Assembly: GCA_963739995.1 (NCBI GenBank)
Contig: CAVUCH010000018.1
Location: 308,643-372,642 of the forward strand
DNA length: 64,000 bases
Reading direction: 5' to 3'
DNA from: CAVUCH01 sp963739995
GTDB lineage: Bacteria; Acidobacteriota; Vicinamibacteria; Vicinamibacterales; JAENWD01
The notes beneath the pieces are model-generated. The model was not told where the DNA came from, did no database searches, and saw only the letters and a program-made list of their open reading frames with translations. The position numbers and the translations under genes are program-made. Position 1 is the first letter of the stretch; the number at the start of each line of letters is the position of its first letter. Positions 51,650 through 60,324 of the stretch are shown here, in pieces.

Positions 51650-53644
51650 ATGGCAGACTCCCTGCACACGGCCGAGCCATCCATCGCTCCGGGCGCCTAC
51701 AAGCCCTTCGTTCCGGCGTCGGCGTCGCTCGCCGAGTTCACCGTCAAGGCCGTGGTGCTCGGCGCCATGTTCGGCATCATCTTCGGCGCGGTTACCGTCT
51801 ACCTCGCCTTGCGCGCGGGCCTCACCGTGTCGGCGTCGATCCCGATCGCGGTGCTCGCCATCGCGGTGTTCAAGCGCTTCGGCCGCTCGACCATTCTGGA
51901 GAACAACATCGTCCAGACGATCGGCTCCGCGGGCGAGTCGATCGCGGCGGGCGTCGTGTTCACGATTCCCGCGTTCCTCTTCATCGCAAGCGGAGGCGCG
52001 CAGGAGTATTTCAACATCGTCCAGATCGTCACCCTCGCGGCCGTCGGCGGCATCATCGGGGTGCTGATGATGGTGCCCATGCGGCGGGCGCTGATCGTGA
52101 AGGAGCACGGCATCCTTCCGTACCCCGAGGGCACCGCGTGCGCGGAGGTCCTGATTGCGGGTGAGCGCGGGGGTGAGCTGGCGAAGACGGTTTTCGCCGG
52201 GTTCTGGACGGCGCTGTTCTACTCCTTCGCGAACAAGCTTTTGGCGTTGTGGCGCGAGGTGCCGCGTGTGCTGGTGACCGGGCCGACGAGCGCCTACCCG
52301 AACGCGACGCTGACCAGCGAGATTACGCCGGAGTACCTGGGCGTCGGCTACATCATCGGCCCCCGTATATCCGGCATCATGGTCTCGGGAAGCGTCCTGT
52401 CGTGGCTCGCGCTGATCCCGCTGCTCTCGATGCTCGTGCCGGAGGCGACCGTGCGGGCCGACCTCGTGAAGCTTGGCTTCACCCCGGACTGGATGGAAGC
52501 CAACAACCAGGCCACGTGGATCTACCGCGCCTACGTCCGCTACATCGGTGCAGGTGCGGTCGCGATGGCCGGCCTCCTCACGCTCCTGCGCACGCTGCCC
52601 ACCATCTACTCGTCGATTCGCGACTCCGTGCGCGAACTGCGTAGTGGCGTGGGCAGCGAAGGCATGCTGCGGACGGAGCGTGACATCCCGATTACGTGGG
52701 TGGCCTTCGGCTCCGTCGCCATGGCCGTCCTGATCCCGCTCGTCCAGAGGATGCCCGTAGGCTTCCCGTGGGCACTGCTGCTCAGTCTCCTCATCGTCGT
52801 GTTTGGTTTCTTCTTCGTGGCGGTGTCGTCGCGAATCGTGGGGCTCATCGGTTCGTCCTCGAACCCCATTTCAGGGATGACGATCGCCACCCTCCTCGGC
52901 ACGTGCCTCATCTTCGTCGTCGCCGGCTGGGCAAGCGATCCGAGCCAGCAGGCCGCCGCACAGGCCGCTGCATTGTCTGTCGGGGCGATCGTCTGTATCG
53001 CCGCTGCGAATGCGGGCGCGACGTCCCAGGACCTGAAGACCGGCTACCTCGTCGGTGCCACGCCGCTCTACCAGCAGCTCGGGCTGGTCATCGGCGTGCT
53101 GGTGTCGGTGGCCGTCATCGGCTTTACCCTCATCGGCATGCACAACTCCGCGTGGGGCCCAATCGGTTCCGAGCGGCTGCCGGCGCCGCAGGGGACGCTG
53201 ATGGCCACCATCATCCAGGGCGTGCTCTCCCGCGACCTGCCCTGGGGCTTCATCTTCATTGGGGGCGCCCTGGCCGTGATGGTTCAGCTCTGTGGCGTCA
53301 GCGGGCTGGCCTGGGCTGTCGGCGCATATCTTCCCATTTCCACGACGTTCCCGATCTTCATCGGTGGGGCCATGCGGTGGCTGGCCGACCGGGTGCGCGG
53401 CACGCAGGAGGAGAGCGAGGTGTCCTCCGGGATGTTGTTTGCAACAGGTCTGGTGGCGGGTGGATCGATCGCCGGGCTGCTGATCGTCTTCATCGTCCAG
53501 TTCTCGCCCACGAACCTCGGTGCGTTCGGCGAGCATCTGCAGGCCCGGATCGGCGAACCGATGGGTTCCATCATCGGCCTGGTGGCGTTTGGCGTGCTCT
53601 GCACGCTGCTGGTGCGGCGCGCGTTGCGCCGGTTGACGTTCTGA
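51650..53644 (+). CDS. OPT-family oligopeptide/metal-chelate transporter
   Basis: A 664-residue polytopic membrane protein with about 14-16 hydrophobic helices. Family features include the NPISGMTIATLLGT loop and GAVTVYLALRAGLTVSASIP in an early helix. OPT proteins import small peptides, glutathione or metal-nicotianamine-type chelates in symport with protons. ATG at 51650 follows a TAGAAT -10 box at 8 nt. A very long upstream frame is a shadow. The transporter is 120 bp from the rex start and divergent from it, so it might be a Rex target. Confidence 0.9.
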   Translation: MADSLHTAEPSIAPGAYKPFVPASASLAEFTVKAVVLGAMFGIIFGAVTVYLALRAGLTVSASIPIAVLAIAVFKRFGRSTILENNIVQTIGSAGESIAAGVVFTIPAFLFIASGGAQEYFNIVQIVTLAAVGGIIGVLMMVPMRRALIVKEHGILPYPEGTACAEVLIAGERGGELAKTVFAGFWTALFYSFANKLLALWREVPRVLVTGPTSAYPNATLTSEITPEYLGVGYIIGPRISGIMVSGSVLSWLALIPLLSMLVPEATVRADLVKLGFTPDWMEANNQATWIYRAYVRYIGAGAVAMAGLLTLLRTLPTIYSSIRDSVRELRSGVGSEGMLRTERDIPITWVAFGSVAMAVLIPLVQRMPVGFPWALLLSLLIVVFGFFFVAVSSRIVGLIGSSSNPISGMTIATLLGTCLIFVVAGWASDPSQQAAAQAAALSVGAIVCIAAANAGATSQDLKTGYLVGATPLYQQLGLVIGVLVSVAVIGFTLIGMHNSAWGPIGSERLPAPQGTLMATIIQGVLSRDLPWGFIFIGGALAVMVQLCGVSGLAWAVGAYLPISTTFPIFIGGAMRWLADRVRGTQEESEVSSGMLFATGLVAGGSIAGLLIVFIVQFSPTNLGAFGEHLQARIGEPMGSIIGLVAFGVLCTLLVRRALRRLTF

Positions 53645-53737
53645 ACTGATGCGCCGCTGCTCTCGTGATCATTCACGGAAGGGCATCACCCCGGATGTAC
53701 GCGGGACGGCCGGCACGCCTCCCGGGACGTCGAAACA

Positions 53738-54880
53738 GTGGCCGTGAAACAGCATCCCTTCCTGGTGGTCGGGGCGATCGCGCTGGCGATCACGGCGGGC
53801 ACCGGCTGGGCACAGACCACGACACGGCGCGTGGCGACGGTGCCCGCCATCCGCAACCACCCGTCCTTCTACCATGGCCAGGCGGTGTTCGTGCGTGGTG
53901 AGCTCACCGGCGCGGATACCACCCCCTCACTCGTAGGCGGCGACAGCAGCATCCGCCTCCTCACCCGCGAGTCCGTGCCGTCGGCCGGCTCATATGACGT
54001 GCGCGGAGAGGTTCTCGACATCGGCCGGCTCACCCCCGACGATCCGCGACTCTCGAACGTAGACCTCCGCCCTTTCGGGGTTGACGCGGCCGATCGCTGG
54101 CCGCGGCAGGGAGATGTCGTGCTGCTGCGGGCGACGAGCTTCGACGTGGCCGAGTCGTTGCGAGCCCCGAGCATCCGGGCACTCGCGCTCGACCCGTGGC
54201 GCTACGAAGGTCAGCGTGTCACGGTGCGTGGGCAGTTTCGCGGACGTAACCTGTACGGAGACGTCCCCCAGGCCCCAGCGGCGGCAGCGGAGAGCAAGGG
54301 CGAGTTCGTGCTGCGCTCGGCCGACGCGGCAATCTGGGTTCTCGGCAAGCGCCCGCGCGGCCGCGGTTTCGCACTGGACCCGGAATCGAGGATCGACACA
54401 AAACGATGGCTGGAGGTGAGCGGCGGCGTGCACGAGGCCCGGGGCCTCGTCTGGGTGGCGGCCGACGAGATCAGCGAAGTGGCTGCCGAGCAGGAGCAGG
54501 TCGTCACGGAAGCGGCACCGGCACCCACGCTCATTCCTCCGGAGGTGCGCTTCAGCGTGCCAGTCGATGGCGAAACGGACGTCCCGCTCTCGACGCACGT
54601 GCGAATCCAGTTCTCGCGCGATATCGACCCCGCTTCTTTCAAGGGTCATGTGCGCATCAGCTATGTCGGCGGGGAGTCCGTGGAACGCGGCGAGCCGCAG
54701 CCCCCGCCGATCACGGGAGAGCCACGCTATGACCCGGGGAGCCGTGTCCTCGATATCGGCTTCACGACCCCCCTTCAGCGCTTCCGCACCATGAAGGTGG
54801 AGCTGCTCGAGGGCATCGTCGGCACCGACGGCGCCCCGCTCCAGCCTTGGACGCTGACGTTCTCTCTGGGGGGGAGTTAG
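53738..54880 (+). CDS. Exported protein with C-terminal Ig-like (Big_5) domain
   Basis: A 380-residue protein with a signal peptide (about 1-25, WAQ cleavage region), two beta-rich repeats (about 30-180 and 140-240) and a bacterial Ig-like domain with the PPEVRFSVPVDGETDVPLS and IQFSRDIDP pattern (about 265-375). The GTG at 53738 is close to a second GTG at 53744. It is likely periplasmic or surface-exposed. Function is unknown. It ends 2 bp before the convergent VWA gene. Confidence 0.75.
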   Translation: MAVKQHPFLVVGAIALAITAGTGWAQTTTRRVATVPAIRNHPSFYHGQAVFVRGELTGADTTPSLVGGDSSIRLLTRESVPSAGSYDVRGEVLDIGRLTPDDPRLSNVDLRPFGVDAADRWPRQGDVVLLRATSFDVAESLRAPSIRALALDPWRYEGQRVTVRGQFRGRNLYGDVPQAPAAAAESKGEFVLRSADAAIWVLGKRPRGRGFALDPESRIDTKRWLEVSGGVHEARGLVWVAADEISEVAAEQEQVVTEAAPAPTLIPPEVRFSVPVDGETDVPLSTHVRIQFSRDIDPASFKGHVRISYVGGESVERGEPQPPPITGEPRYDPGSRVLDIGFTTPLQRFRTMKVELLEGIVGTDGAPLQPWTLTFSLGGS

Positions 54881-54882
54881 AC

Positions 54883-57084
54883 CTACGGCACCACCTTGAA
54901 CGCCGTCAACGTCTCGTAGCGACCGATGCCCTGGTGGACGGCCGTTCGCACGACGTAGTCGCCGGGGGCCAAGGGGGCGAGTGCGAGATCCGCGGATGCC
55001 CACCGGAGCGAGGGTTCCGTGTCCTCCCGCTGCGCCGACCCCACCGCGAGCTGCAGGGTCCGGCCGTTCCGGTCGAGCACCTCCGCGTTGACCTGCTCGA
55101 ACGAGCCCAGCACCGGCACGTCGACGCGGATCCGATCGGTGCGCCGGAAGCGTAGATCCGCGGTGGGCATGTACTGGTTGGCGGTCGACGGGCCGCTCCG
55201 GAGGACACGCGCCCGACCGACGCTGGTCGTCCCCTCGGGTACAGTGAAACGAATCGTGTCCTGGAACGGCAGGCCGCCGCTGCCGGGCTTCAGGCGCACG
55301 CGCAACGTGAACTCACCAGGTGCAAGCGGCACATCAGGCAGCTGCACGCTGACTGTGCGTGAGGCGGGGGGGATCGGCTGCGTCAGCTCGGCGAGCTTCA
55401 CGCCGTCCTCGGCGGTCAACAGCACGTGCGCCTCGCCGCCGTTCGCCCAATCGGCCGACTTCGCGCTGGCGGCTTCCATCTCGCCGACCACCCACACCTG
55501 GCTCTTGGCACCCGGCACTGCGTCGTCGAGGGGCGCGGCAACCCAGCTGATGTGGGTGCGGAGGCTGATCTCGGGCCTGATGCCCGCGAGCGATGAGATC
55601 GCCGCCTGCACCAGATTGGGCGGCGCTGACGCCTGGGCGGCAGTCATCAGCTGCTGGCCTTCGCGCACCTCCTTGTCGCTGGCGGCCCGGTACCCGCGCC
55701 GGGCGCGCACGTCGACGCCGGGGCGTTTCACCCGGACCTTGATCGAGCGGAACCGGCCATCGAGCTTGCGGTTGCTCGAGTAATACCCAAGCAGGTAGTA
55801 CGACGTCAGATCGTCGATCACGCGCTGCATGCCCTGCTCGATGTTGTTGTTGTTCACAACCGCCAGGCCGTCGGTCGCCTCGGCCAGAGTGCGGATATTT
55901 TCGATGCGCGCGGTCAGCATGCGCTGATCCAACGCCGGCGGTATGTCCGCTTCGATTGGCGCGTCGGACGCGGGCAGGCCCCGCGAGTCGATCGGGTAGA
56001 AGCTCACGTTCGAGCGATTCGCGCGGTCCAGCAGATCCATGAACGTCTGCCAGTTATCCAGCTGTGCGAGGTTCTGGCGGTCCCGCTCGCAGGTGGCCTG
56101 CGAGTAGTTGCCCTGTGCACGCTGGGTGTCGGTGGTGATCCGGCCGTCGGGCCCGATGCCGATCTGACCCAGGTTCGGCGGCGGATCGCAGACGCCGATG
56201 CGGGCGAGGGTGCGGTTCTCACGATACAGCAGCCACCCGTCCGTGATCGGGAGCACCGCCTTGCGCTCCTCGCGGACCCCGCGCAGGTAGACCGTGAGGT
56301 CTTCGAGCGCGTCGATCACGCGCTTCTCACGGCGCCGCGCAATCATCTCGGCTGCTACGCCCGCGTAGGTGCTGCCGGACTGCGTCGTGGTACCACCCGT
56401 CGGCTGCGTTGGGTCGTTGCAGCTCGCCGACGCGCCCTGCTCGGGGAAGCACGATTCGTACATCTGCTCTTCGGGGTCCCGGTCGGTGATGCGATCGCGC
56501 CGGCCCCACGTCCAGTATTTCGCGAGCATGCCCGCAGTGGTCACCGTGCGCCGCGCGAGCGTGAGGTCGGTCACCGACATCTCCGGTGTCATCACGCCGA
56601 AGAGGTCGTCCGGGCCCACGATCCGGTCGAGCAGCGTGACGATCGCCCGCTGCATGCGGTGCGAACCGGTCAGGGCGGTGTGATACGTGTCCAGGAAGAC
56701 GATGAACACGCGGCTGCGGGGGTCCTCGGCCGCCGCTCGCCCCTCCTGCACGGTGTTCGGCTCGCGTCGCGTCTCCTGCGGACCGCCCCCCCGCACGTCC
56801 ACGTGTTCGAAGGTCTCGATCTTCTGCGGCATGCCGTCTTCGAGCAACTCGAAGTCTGCCGCCGTGAGGTCCCGGACCGCCTTGCCGTCGACCGTGGGGA
56901 AGACGTCCACGCGAACGAAGTTCGCTTCGACACGAAAGGTCGGCCGCCCCTGCCCGCCTGGCGGCGCTGCAGGCGCTTCCTGCGCGCCGCCGCGCGACAG
57001 CCCCGCGAGAACCGCGGCGGCGACGAGGAGCGCGCGAGACGACCACGAGGCGCGGAACATGGCGGTGCGCATGTGCAGCATCAT
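54883..57084 (-). CDS. Exported VWFA-related protein of the acidobacterial type
   Basis: A 733-residue protein with a signal peptide (to about residue 35, RGGAQE) and the pattern of the VWFA-related domain described from Acidobacteria (FRVEANFVRVDVFPTVDGK, DLTAADFELLEDGMPQKIETFEHV, VFIVFLDTYHT). An insertion with two cysteines (CFPEQ, SCND) follows. The C-terminal part is beta-rich. The metal-site DxSxS pattern is not evident, so it may not be a typical integrin-like binder. Function is unknown. It supports the taxonomic inference. It is 24 bp after the DUF4126 gene on the same strand. Confidence 0.85.
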   Translation of the reverse strand: MMLHMRTAMFRASWSSRALLVAAAVLAGLSRGGAQEAPAAPPGGQGRPTFRVEANFVRVDVFPTVDGKAVRDLTAADFELLEDGMPQKIETFEHVDVRGGGPQETRREPNTVQEGRAAAEDPRSRVFIVFLDTYHTALTGSHRMQRAIVTLLDRIVGPDDLFGVMTPEMSVTDLTLARRTVTTAGMLAKYWTWGRRDRITDRDPEEQMYESCFPEQGASASCNDPTQPTGGTTTQSGSTYAGVAAEMIARRREKRVIDALEDLTVYLRGVREERKAVLPITDGWLLYRENRTLARIGVCDPPPNLGQIGIGPDGRITTDTQRAQGNYSQATCERDRQNLAQLDNWQTFMDLLDRANRSNVSFYPIDSRGLPASDAPIEADIPPALDQRMLTARIENIRTLAEATDGLAVVNNNNIEQGMQRVIDDLTSYYLLGYYSSNRKLDGRFRSIKVRVKRPGVDVRARRGYRAASDKEVREGQQLMTAAQASAPPNLVQAAISSLAGIRPEISLRTHISWVAAPLDDAVPGAKSQVWVVGEMEAASAKSADWANGGEAHVLLTAEDGVKLAELTQPIPPASRTVSVQLPDVPLAPGEFTLRVRLKPGSGGLPFQDTIRFTVPEGTTSVGRARVLRSGPSTANQYMPTADLRFRRTDRIRVDVPVLGSFEQVNAEVLDRNGRTLQLAVGSAQREDTEPSLRWASADLALAPLAPGDYVVRTAVHQGIGRYETLTAFKVVP

Positions 57085-57108
57085 GGCCGACTCGGCAACA
57101 GAAGTGGG

Positions 57109-57699
57109 CTAGCCCGGAATGGCCTCTGGCCTGCCAAACCGGCGCCTGAGCGCGCGGAGGATCCAGGTGAATGTCACCGCGATCACGACGAGTAGCACCG
57201 CCACGATCGCCAGGGCCGCGATCGGGTATTTGAGCGCGAGAAATCCAAGCCCCACGACGAACACGTCCTCGCCAACGCTCAGGAACCAGTTCGAGAACGG
57301 TTCCGGGCTGGCGTTCGCGACCATCCGCGTGCCAGCCTTGGTGAAGTGCGTGCTCGCCGCGACGGTTCCGCCGAGCAAGGCGATCATTGTTTCCGTCGCG
57401 GGTGACGCGTCACCGAGGGCGGTCAGGGCGATCAGGGCGCCGCCCAGGGGCCGGATGAACGTGTGCAGCGTATCCCACGCGGAATCGATCCACGGGATTT
57501 TGTCGGCAAAGAACTCGATCGCGTAAAGGAACAGCGCCGTCCCGATGATCCAGCTGTTGTCGAACACCTCGTACTCGGGCGGGAGCGCCACCCAGCCGTA
57601 CCGGGACGCCAGACCAAGCAGGCCGACCGTCGCGTAGAGGTTGATGCCGGCCGCGAACGAGAAGCCGAGCGTGCGACCCAGGAAGATCAGTGTGTCCAT
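57109..57699 (-). CDS. DUF4126 membrane protein
   Basis: A 196-residue integral membrane protein with five to six helices and the DUF4126 pattern: LGFSFAAGINLYATVGLLGLASR near the N-terminus and ANASPEPFSNWFLSVGEDVFVVGLGFLAL near 130-160. ATG at 57699 is preferred because GGAGGAGG lies about 7-14 nt upstream. The longer frame upstream is not needed. It lies between plsC and the VWA gene and may belong to one transcript. Its function is unknown. Confidence 0.9.
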   Translation of the reverse strand: MDTLIFLGRTLGFSFAAGINLYATVGLLGLASRYGWVALPPEYEVFDNSWIIGTALFLYAIEFFADKIPWIDSAWDTLHTFIRPLGGALIALTALGDASPATETMIALLGGTVAASTHFTKAGTRMVANASPEPFSNWFLSVGEDVFVVGLGFLALKYPIAALAIVAVLLVVIAVTFTWILRALRRRFGRPEAIPG

Positions 57700-57756
57700 T
57701 CTCTGCCTCCTCCCACCGATTCGCGCCAATGCTGCAAGCGCAGACCGCGCTCGGCA

Positions 57757-58584
57757 TCACGGCCGCGGGCCGGTGCCGGCGTGTGCGTACTCCTCCTCGA
57801 GCAGTGCCTGTACCCGCCTGCGCACCTCGAGAATCAAAGCATCGCGATCATCGACCGTGAGACCGATCGTATCCACCGGTTCCCCGATTCGCACGTGCAT
57901 GGTGACAGGGCGCACCACCGGGCTCCCCTTGCGCATCGCCGCGCGCCCTCCCGTGACCGCCACGGCAACGACGGGCGCCTGCGCTTGAATGGCCATGATG
58001 AACCCGCCCTTCTTGAAGGGTAGCAGGCCGTCGGTCCTGCTGCGCGTTCCCTCCGGGAAAATCAGGAACGAGTTGCCGGCGCGGAGCGACTCGGCGCCAC
58101 GGGCGATCGACGCAAACGACCTCTCGGGATCTCGGCGATCCACCGGTACGAACCCGGCCAGCTGCATCGCGCGCCCAAGCAACGGCAGCCTGGAGAGCTC
58201 GGCCTTGTAGAGCACGTGCAGCCGCGGATGGAGCGCCCGGAACAGCACAGGCGGGTCGATGTTGCTCTGGTGATTCGCGCAGAACACGACTGCGCGGCCC
58301 GGCGGCAAGTGTTCGCGGCCGCTCACCGTGTACCGGATGCCGGACAGCAGCAGGCCGAGGCGGACGCCGCAGTGTCCCAGCACATAGAGGAGGCTCTTCC
58401 ATCGGAAGGTGATGGCCAGCAGGAGCGCCGGCGGCGCGACGAGCAGGACGTACAGTGCGATCGCAAGGTAGGCGAGGACCGATCGGATGGCCGCCAGCAC
58501 CGTGGCGGCGATGGCAGCCGGCGCGGCCGCGTTCAGCGGCGCCGTCGCAGAGGCCGCCGGCTCGGCGCCCGGGTCGATGGGCAT
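57757..58584 (-). CDS. 1-acyl-glycerol-3-phosphate acyltransferase-like (PlsC)
   Basis: A 275-residue membrane-bound acyltransferase with a hydrophobic N-terminal helix (about 45-60), the H-x4-D catalytic motif NHQSNIDPP (about 108-116), and FPEGTRSR (about 177-184), the substrate-binding motif. It should transfer acyl groups to lysophospholipid or lysophosphatidate. It precedes the DUF4126 gene by 57 bp. A CarD-like gene is upstream across a strong terminator, so it probably has its own promoter. Confidence 0.9.
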   Translation of the reverse strand: MPIDPGAEPAASATAPLNAAAPAAIAATVLAAIRSVLAYLAIALYVLLVAPPALLLAITFRWKSLLYVLGHCGVRLGLLLSGIRYTVSGREHLPPGRAVVFCANHQSNIDPPVLFRALHPRLHVLYKAELSRLPLLGRAMQLAGFVPVDRRDPERSFASIARGAESLRAGNSFLIFPEGTRSRTDGLLPFKKGGFIMAIQAQAPVVAVAVTGGRAAMRKGSPVVRPVTMHVRIGEPVDTIGLTVDDRDALILEVRRRVQALLEEEYAHAGTGPRP

Positions 58585-58601
58585 CTCGGCATCATAAACA
58601 A

Positions 58602-58633
58602 AAGGCCCGAACCGGAAAACCGATTCGGGCCTT
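58602..58633 (-). terminator. Rho-independent terminator after the carD gene
   Basis: A 10-bp stem, AAGGCCCGAA (58602-58611) with TTCGGGCCTT (58624-58633), has inner pairing around an AAAA/TTTT loop. On the minus strand it is followed by TTTTGTTTATG, a U-rich tract typical of an intrinsic terminator. It ends transcription from carD (stop at 58674) before plsC. Confidence 0.85.
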
Positions 58634-58673
58634 GTCGCTCCGGCGGATTGCCGGCCTATCCAGGCGAAAACCG

Positions 58674-59312
58674 CTACGACGCTCTCGCCGTCCGGCGAGA
58701 GGCCGCGACACTGCGCGGCGTGAGCGGCACCGTCTTTACGGAGGTGACCGGCGCCTTGAGCGCCGCAACCGGTGCGGGCTTCACGCGGGCGGTCGTCGCA
58801 CGCTGCGCCGCGCGTGCCTTGCTCAGGAACGAGCGCTCGAGCGCCTGCTCCACTTTGCCTTCGATCTGCTGTGACGTCTCGTGCATCACCTCGGACACCT
58901 CCGAGATGATGAGAAACCGTGCCCGATCCAGCATGCGCTTCTCACGGAACGAGAGGCTCTTCGATCGCGCGAGGAAGGTGAGGCTCTTGAGCACGTCAGC
59001 GACGTCGTAAATCGACCCGCTGCGCATCTTGTCGGAGTTGTCCTTGAAGCGGCCCTTCCAATTCTGGTGATCGTCAATCTTGCCGTCACTGAGCAACCCG
59101 AAGAGCCGCTCAACTTCCTCGTCGCTGATGGCGCGCCGCAAGCCCACACCGTCGGCGTTGGGTAGGGGCACGAGCACCGTGGTTTCGTTGGCGAGGATGC
59201 GCAGGTGGTAAAACCCGCAAGTGGTACCCAGGATGGTCTTGTCTTCAATTCGTTCAACGACGCCTAGACCGTGGTTCGGGTAAATAACCTTGTCGCCAAC
59301 CTGAAATGTCAC
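58674..59312 (-). CDS. CarD-family transcriptional regulator
   Basis: A 212-residue protein with an N-terminal CarD/RNA polymerase-interaction domain (FQVGDKVIYPNHGLGVVERIE near residues 3-22) and a helical DNA-binding part (VADVLKSLTFLARSKSLSFREKRML, about 105-130). The C-terminal tail is Ala/Thr/Lys-rich. Such proteins stabilise promoter open complexes. The frame upstream is open to 59588, but GTG at 59312, with GGGGGA before it, fits the family start. It is preceded by a well-formed promoter (59373-59401) and followed by a strong terminator, so it is monocistronic. Confidence 0.93.
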   Translation of the reverse strand: MTFQVGDKVIYPNHGLGVVERIEDKTILGTTCGFYHLRILANETTVLVPLPNADGVGLRRAISDEEVERLFGLLSDGKIDDHQNWKGRFKDNSDKMRSGSIYDVADVLKSLTFLARSKSLSFREKRMLDRARFLIISEVSEVMHETSQQIEGKVEQALERSFLSKARAAQRATTARVKPAPVAALKAPVTSVKTVPLTPRSVAASRRTARAS

Positions 59313-59372
59313 GTGTCCCCCGTTCGATGCGTGAGTAGGGTGAGGATAGATCGGGACGTGTGTAGCCTCTAA

Positions 59373-59401
59373 AGTATATGAAAATCCGTGACGCAGGGCA
59401 A
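59373..59401 (-). promoter_or_regulatory. Promoter of the carD gene
   Basis: On the minus strand TTGCCC (59401-59396) is separated by 17 bp from TATACT (59378-59373), matching a sigma-70-type promoter. The start codon at 59312 is about 60 bp further on, so a leader of about 54 nt is expected. Confidence 0.65.
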
Positions 59402-59402
59402 T

Positions 59403-59422
59403 GCATTTTCTGCGGAAAATGC
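59403..59422. promoter_or_regulatory. Perfect palindrome next to the carD -35 box
   Basis: GCATTTTC-TGCG-GAAAATGC: 8-bp arms around a 4-nt centre at 59403-59422, one base upstream of the -35 of carD. The symmetry and position suggest an operator for a dimeric regulator or an AT-rich UP-type element. No binding protein can be named. Confidence 0.4.
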
Positions 59423-59656
59423 CCGGAAACGACTCATATCCAGACTTCTGGAGGCCATATTCGGGCGCCTGCCCAACCATTCCCGGCTCGACATTATTAA
59501 GGTAAGTCATTGCCAAAACAGCACGTTGCCTCACTGTCGACCCGACCCTGCCTGAACTCAATCGCCCGAGTGAACCGGGCGGAACCAACCGTGCTTGCTT
59601 GGCTCCCGCGTGACAATCACGTCGGCACGTGGTCCGACATCCGTGGAGGTTTCAAG

Positions 59657-60244
59657 ATGAGCTCGTCTCGCCGCCGTCTTCCGTGGTCCTGCGTTCTCGT
59701 CGTGGTGTTCGCCACGACCGTCCCCGCCAGTCTTTCTGTCGCACAGCAATCATCCACCGCGGCAAGCCTTGCGCCCTACGTCCCGACACCCCAGGACGTG
59801 GTGGACCGGATGCTGAAGCTCGGCCAGGTCACCAAGGATGATGTCGTATACGACCTCGGCTGTGGCGACGGCCGAATCGTCATCACCGCGGCGAAGCAGT
59901 TCGGTGCACGGGGCGTCGGGGTCGACATCGATCCGCAACGCATCAAGGAATCCGAGTCCAACGCCAAGGCGGCAGGGGTGGAGCACCTCGTCAGCTTCAA
60001 GCTGCAGGATGCAATGACGGTCGACGTATCACCTGCCACCGTCGTCACCCTCTACCTGCTGTCGGCGTCGAACGTGAAGCTGCGCCCGATTCTCACGAAG
60101 CAGCTGCGCCCCGGTGCACGCATCGTCTCACACGCCTTCACGATGGGTGACTGGCCGCCCGAGAAGACTGACGAGTTCACCGACGGCGCCGGCAGCATGC
60201 GGTCGCTGTATCTCTGGATAACGGACGGAAAACCAAGACCCTGA
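59657..60244 (+). CDS. Exported-looking class I SAM methyltransferase
   Basis: A 195-residue protein. Residues 1-29 form a clear signal peptide (RRRLPWSCVLVVVFATT, then SVAQQ). The remainder is a small class I methyltransferase with VVYDLGCGDGRI (SAM motif I, about 63-74) and VDIDPQRIKESE (motif II). The signal peptide on a SAM-dependent enzyme is odd because SAM is normally cytoplasmic, so it may be retained or act by another cofactor. ATG at 59657 is chosen because GGAGG lies 7 nt upstream. The longer frame upstream is a shadow. Confidence 0.85.
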   Translation: MSSSRRRLPWSCVLVVVFATTVPASLSVAQQSSTAASLAPYVPTPQDVVDRMLKLGQVTKDDVVYDLGCGDGRIVITAAKQFGARGVGVDIDPQRIKESESNAKAAGVEHLVSFKLQDAMTVDVSPATVVTLYLLSASNVKLRPILTKQLRPGARIVSHAFTMGDWPPEKTDEFTDGAGSMRSLYLWITDGKPRP

Positions 60245-60324
60245 ATCGGACGCGATCGGGGGTTCGGCCGGGCAACGACGTCAGGAGGGTTCTGCGCGGA
60301 TGCTATGATCCGTCCCGCCCCCGC

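Larger units (their letters stand above)
59313..59656. other. Divergent regulatory region between carD and a methyltransferase gene
   Basis: About 344 bp with unusually low GC. It holds the carD promoter (59373-59401), a palindrome at 59403-59422, a 12-bp inverted repeat CCAGACTTCTGG (59440-59451), and the Shine-Dalgarno GGAGG (59645-59649) of the methyltransferase gene. No gene of its own is recognised. Confidence 0.55.
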
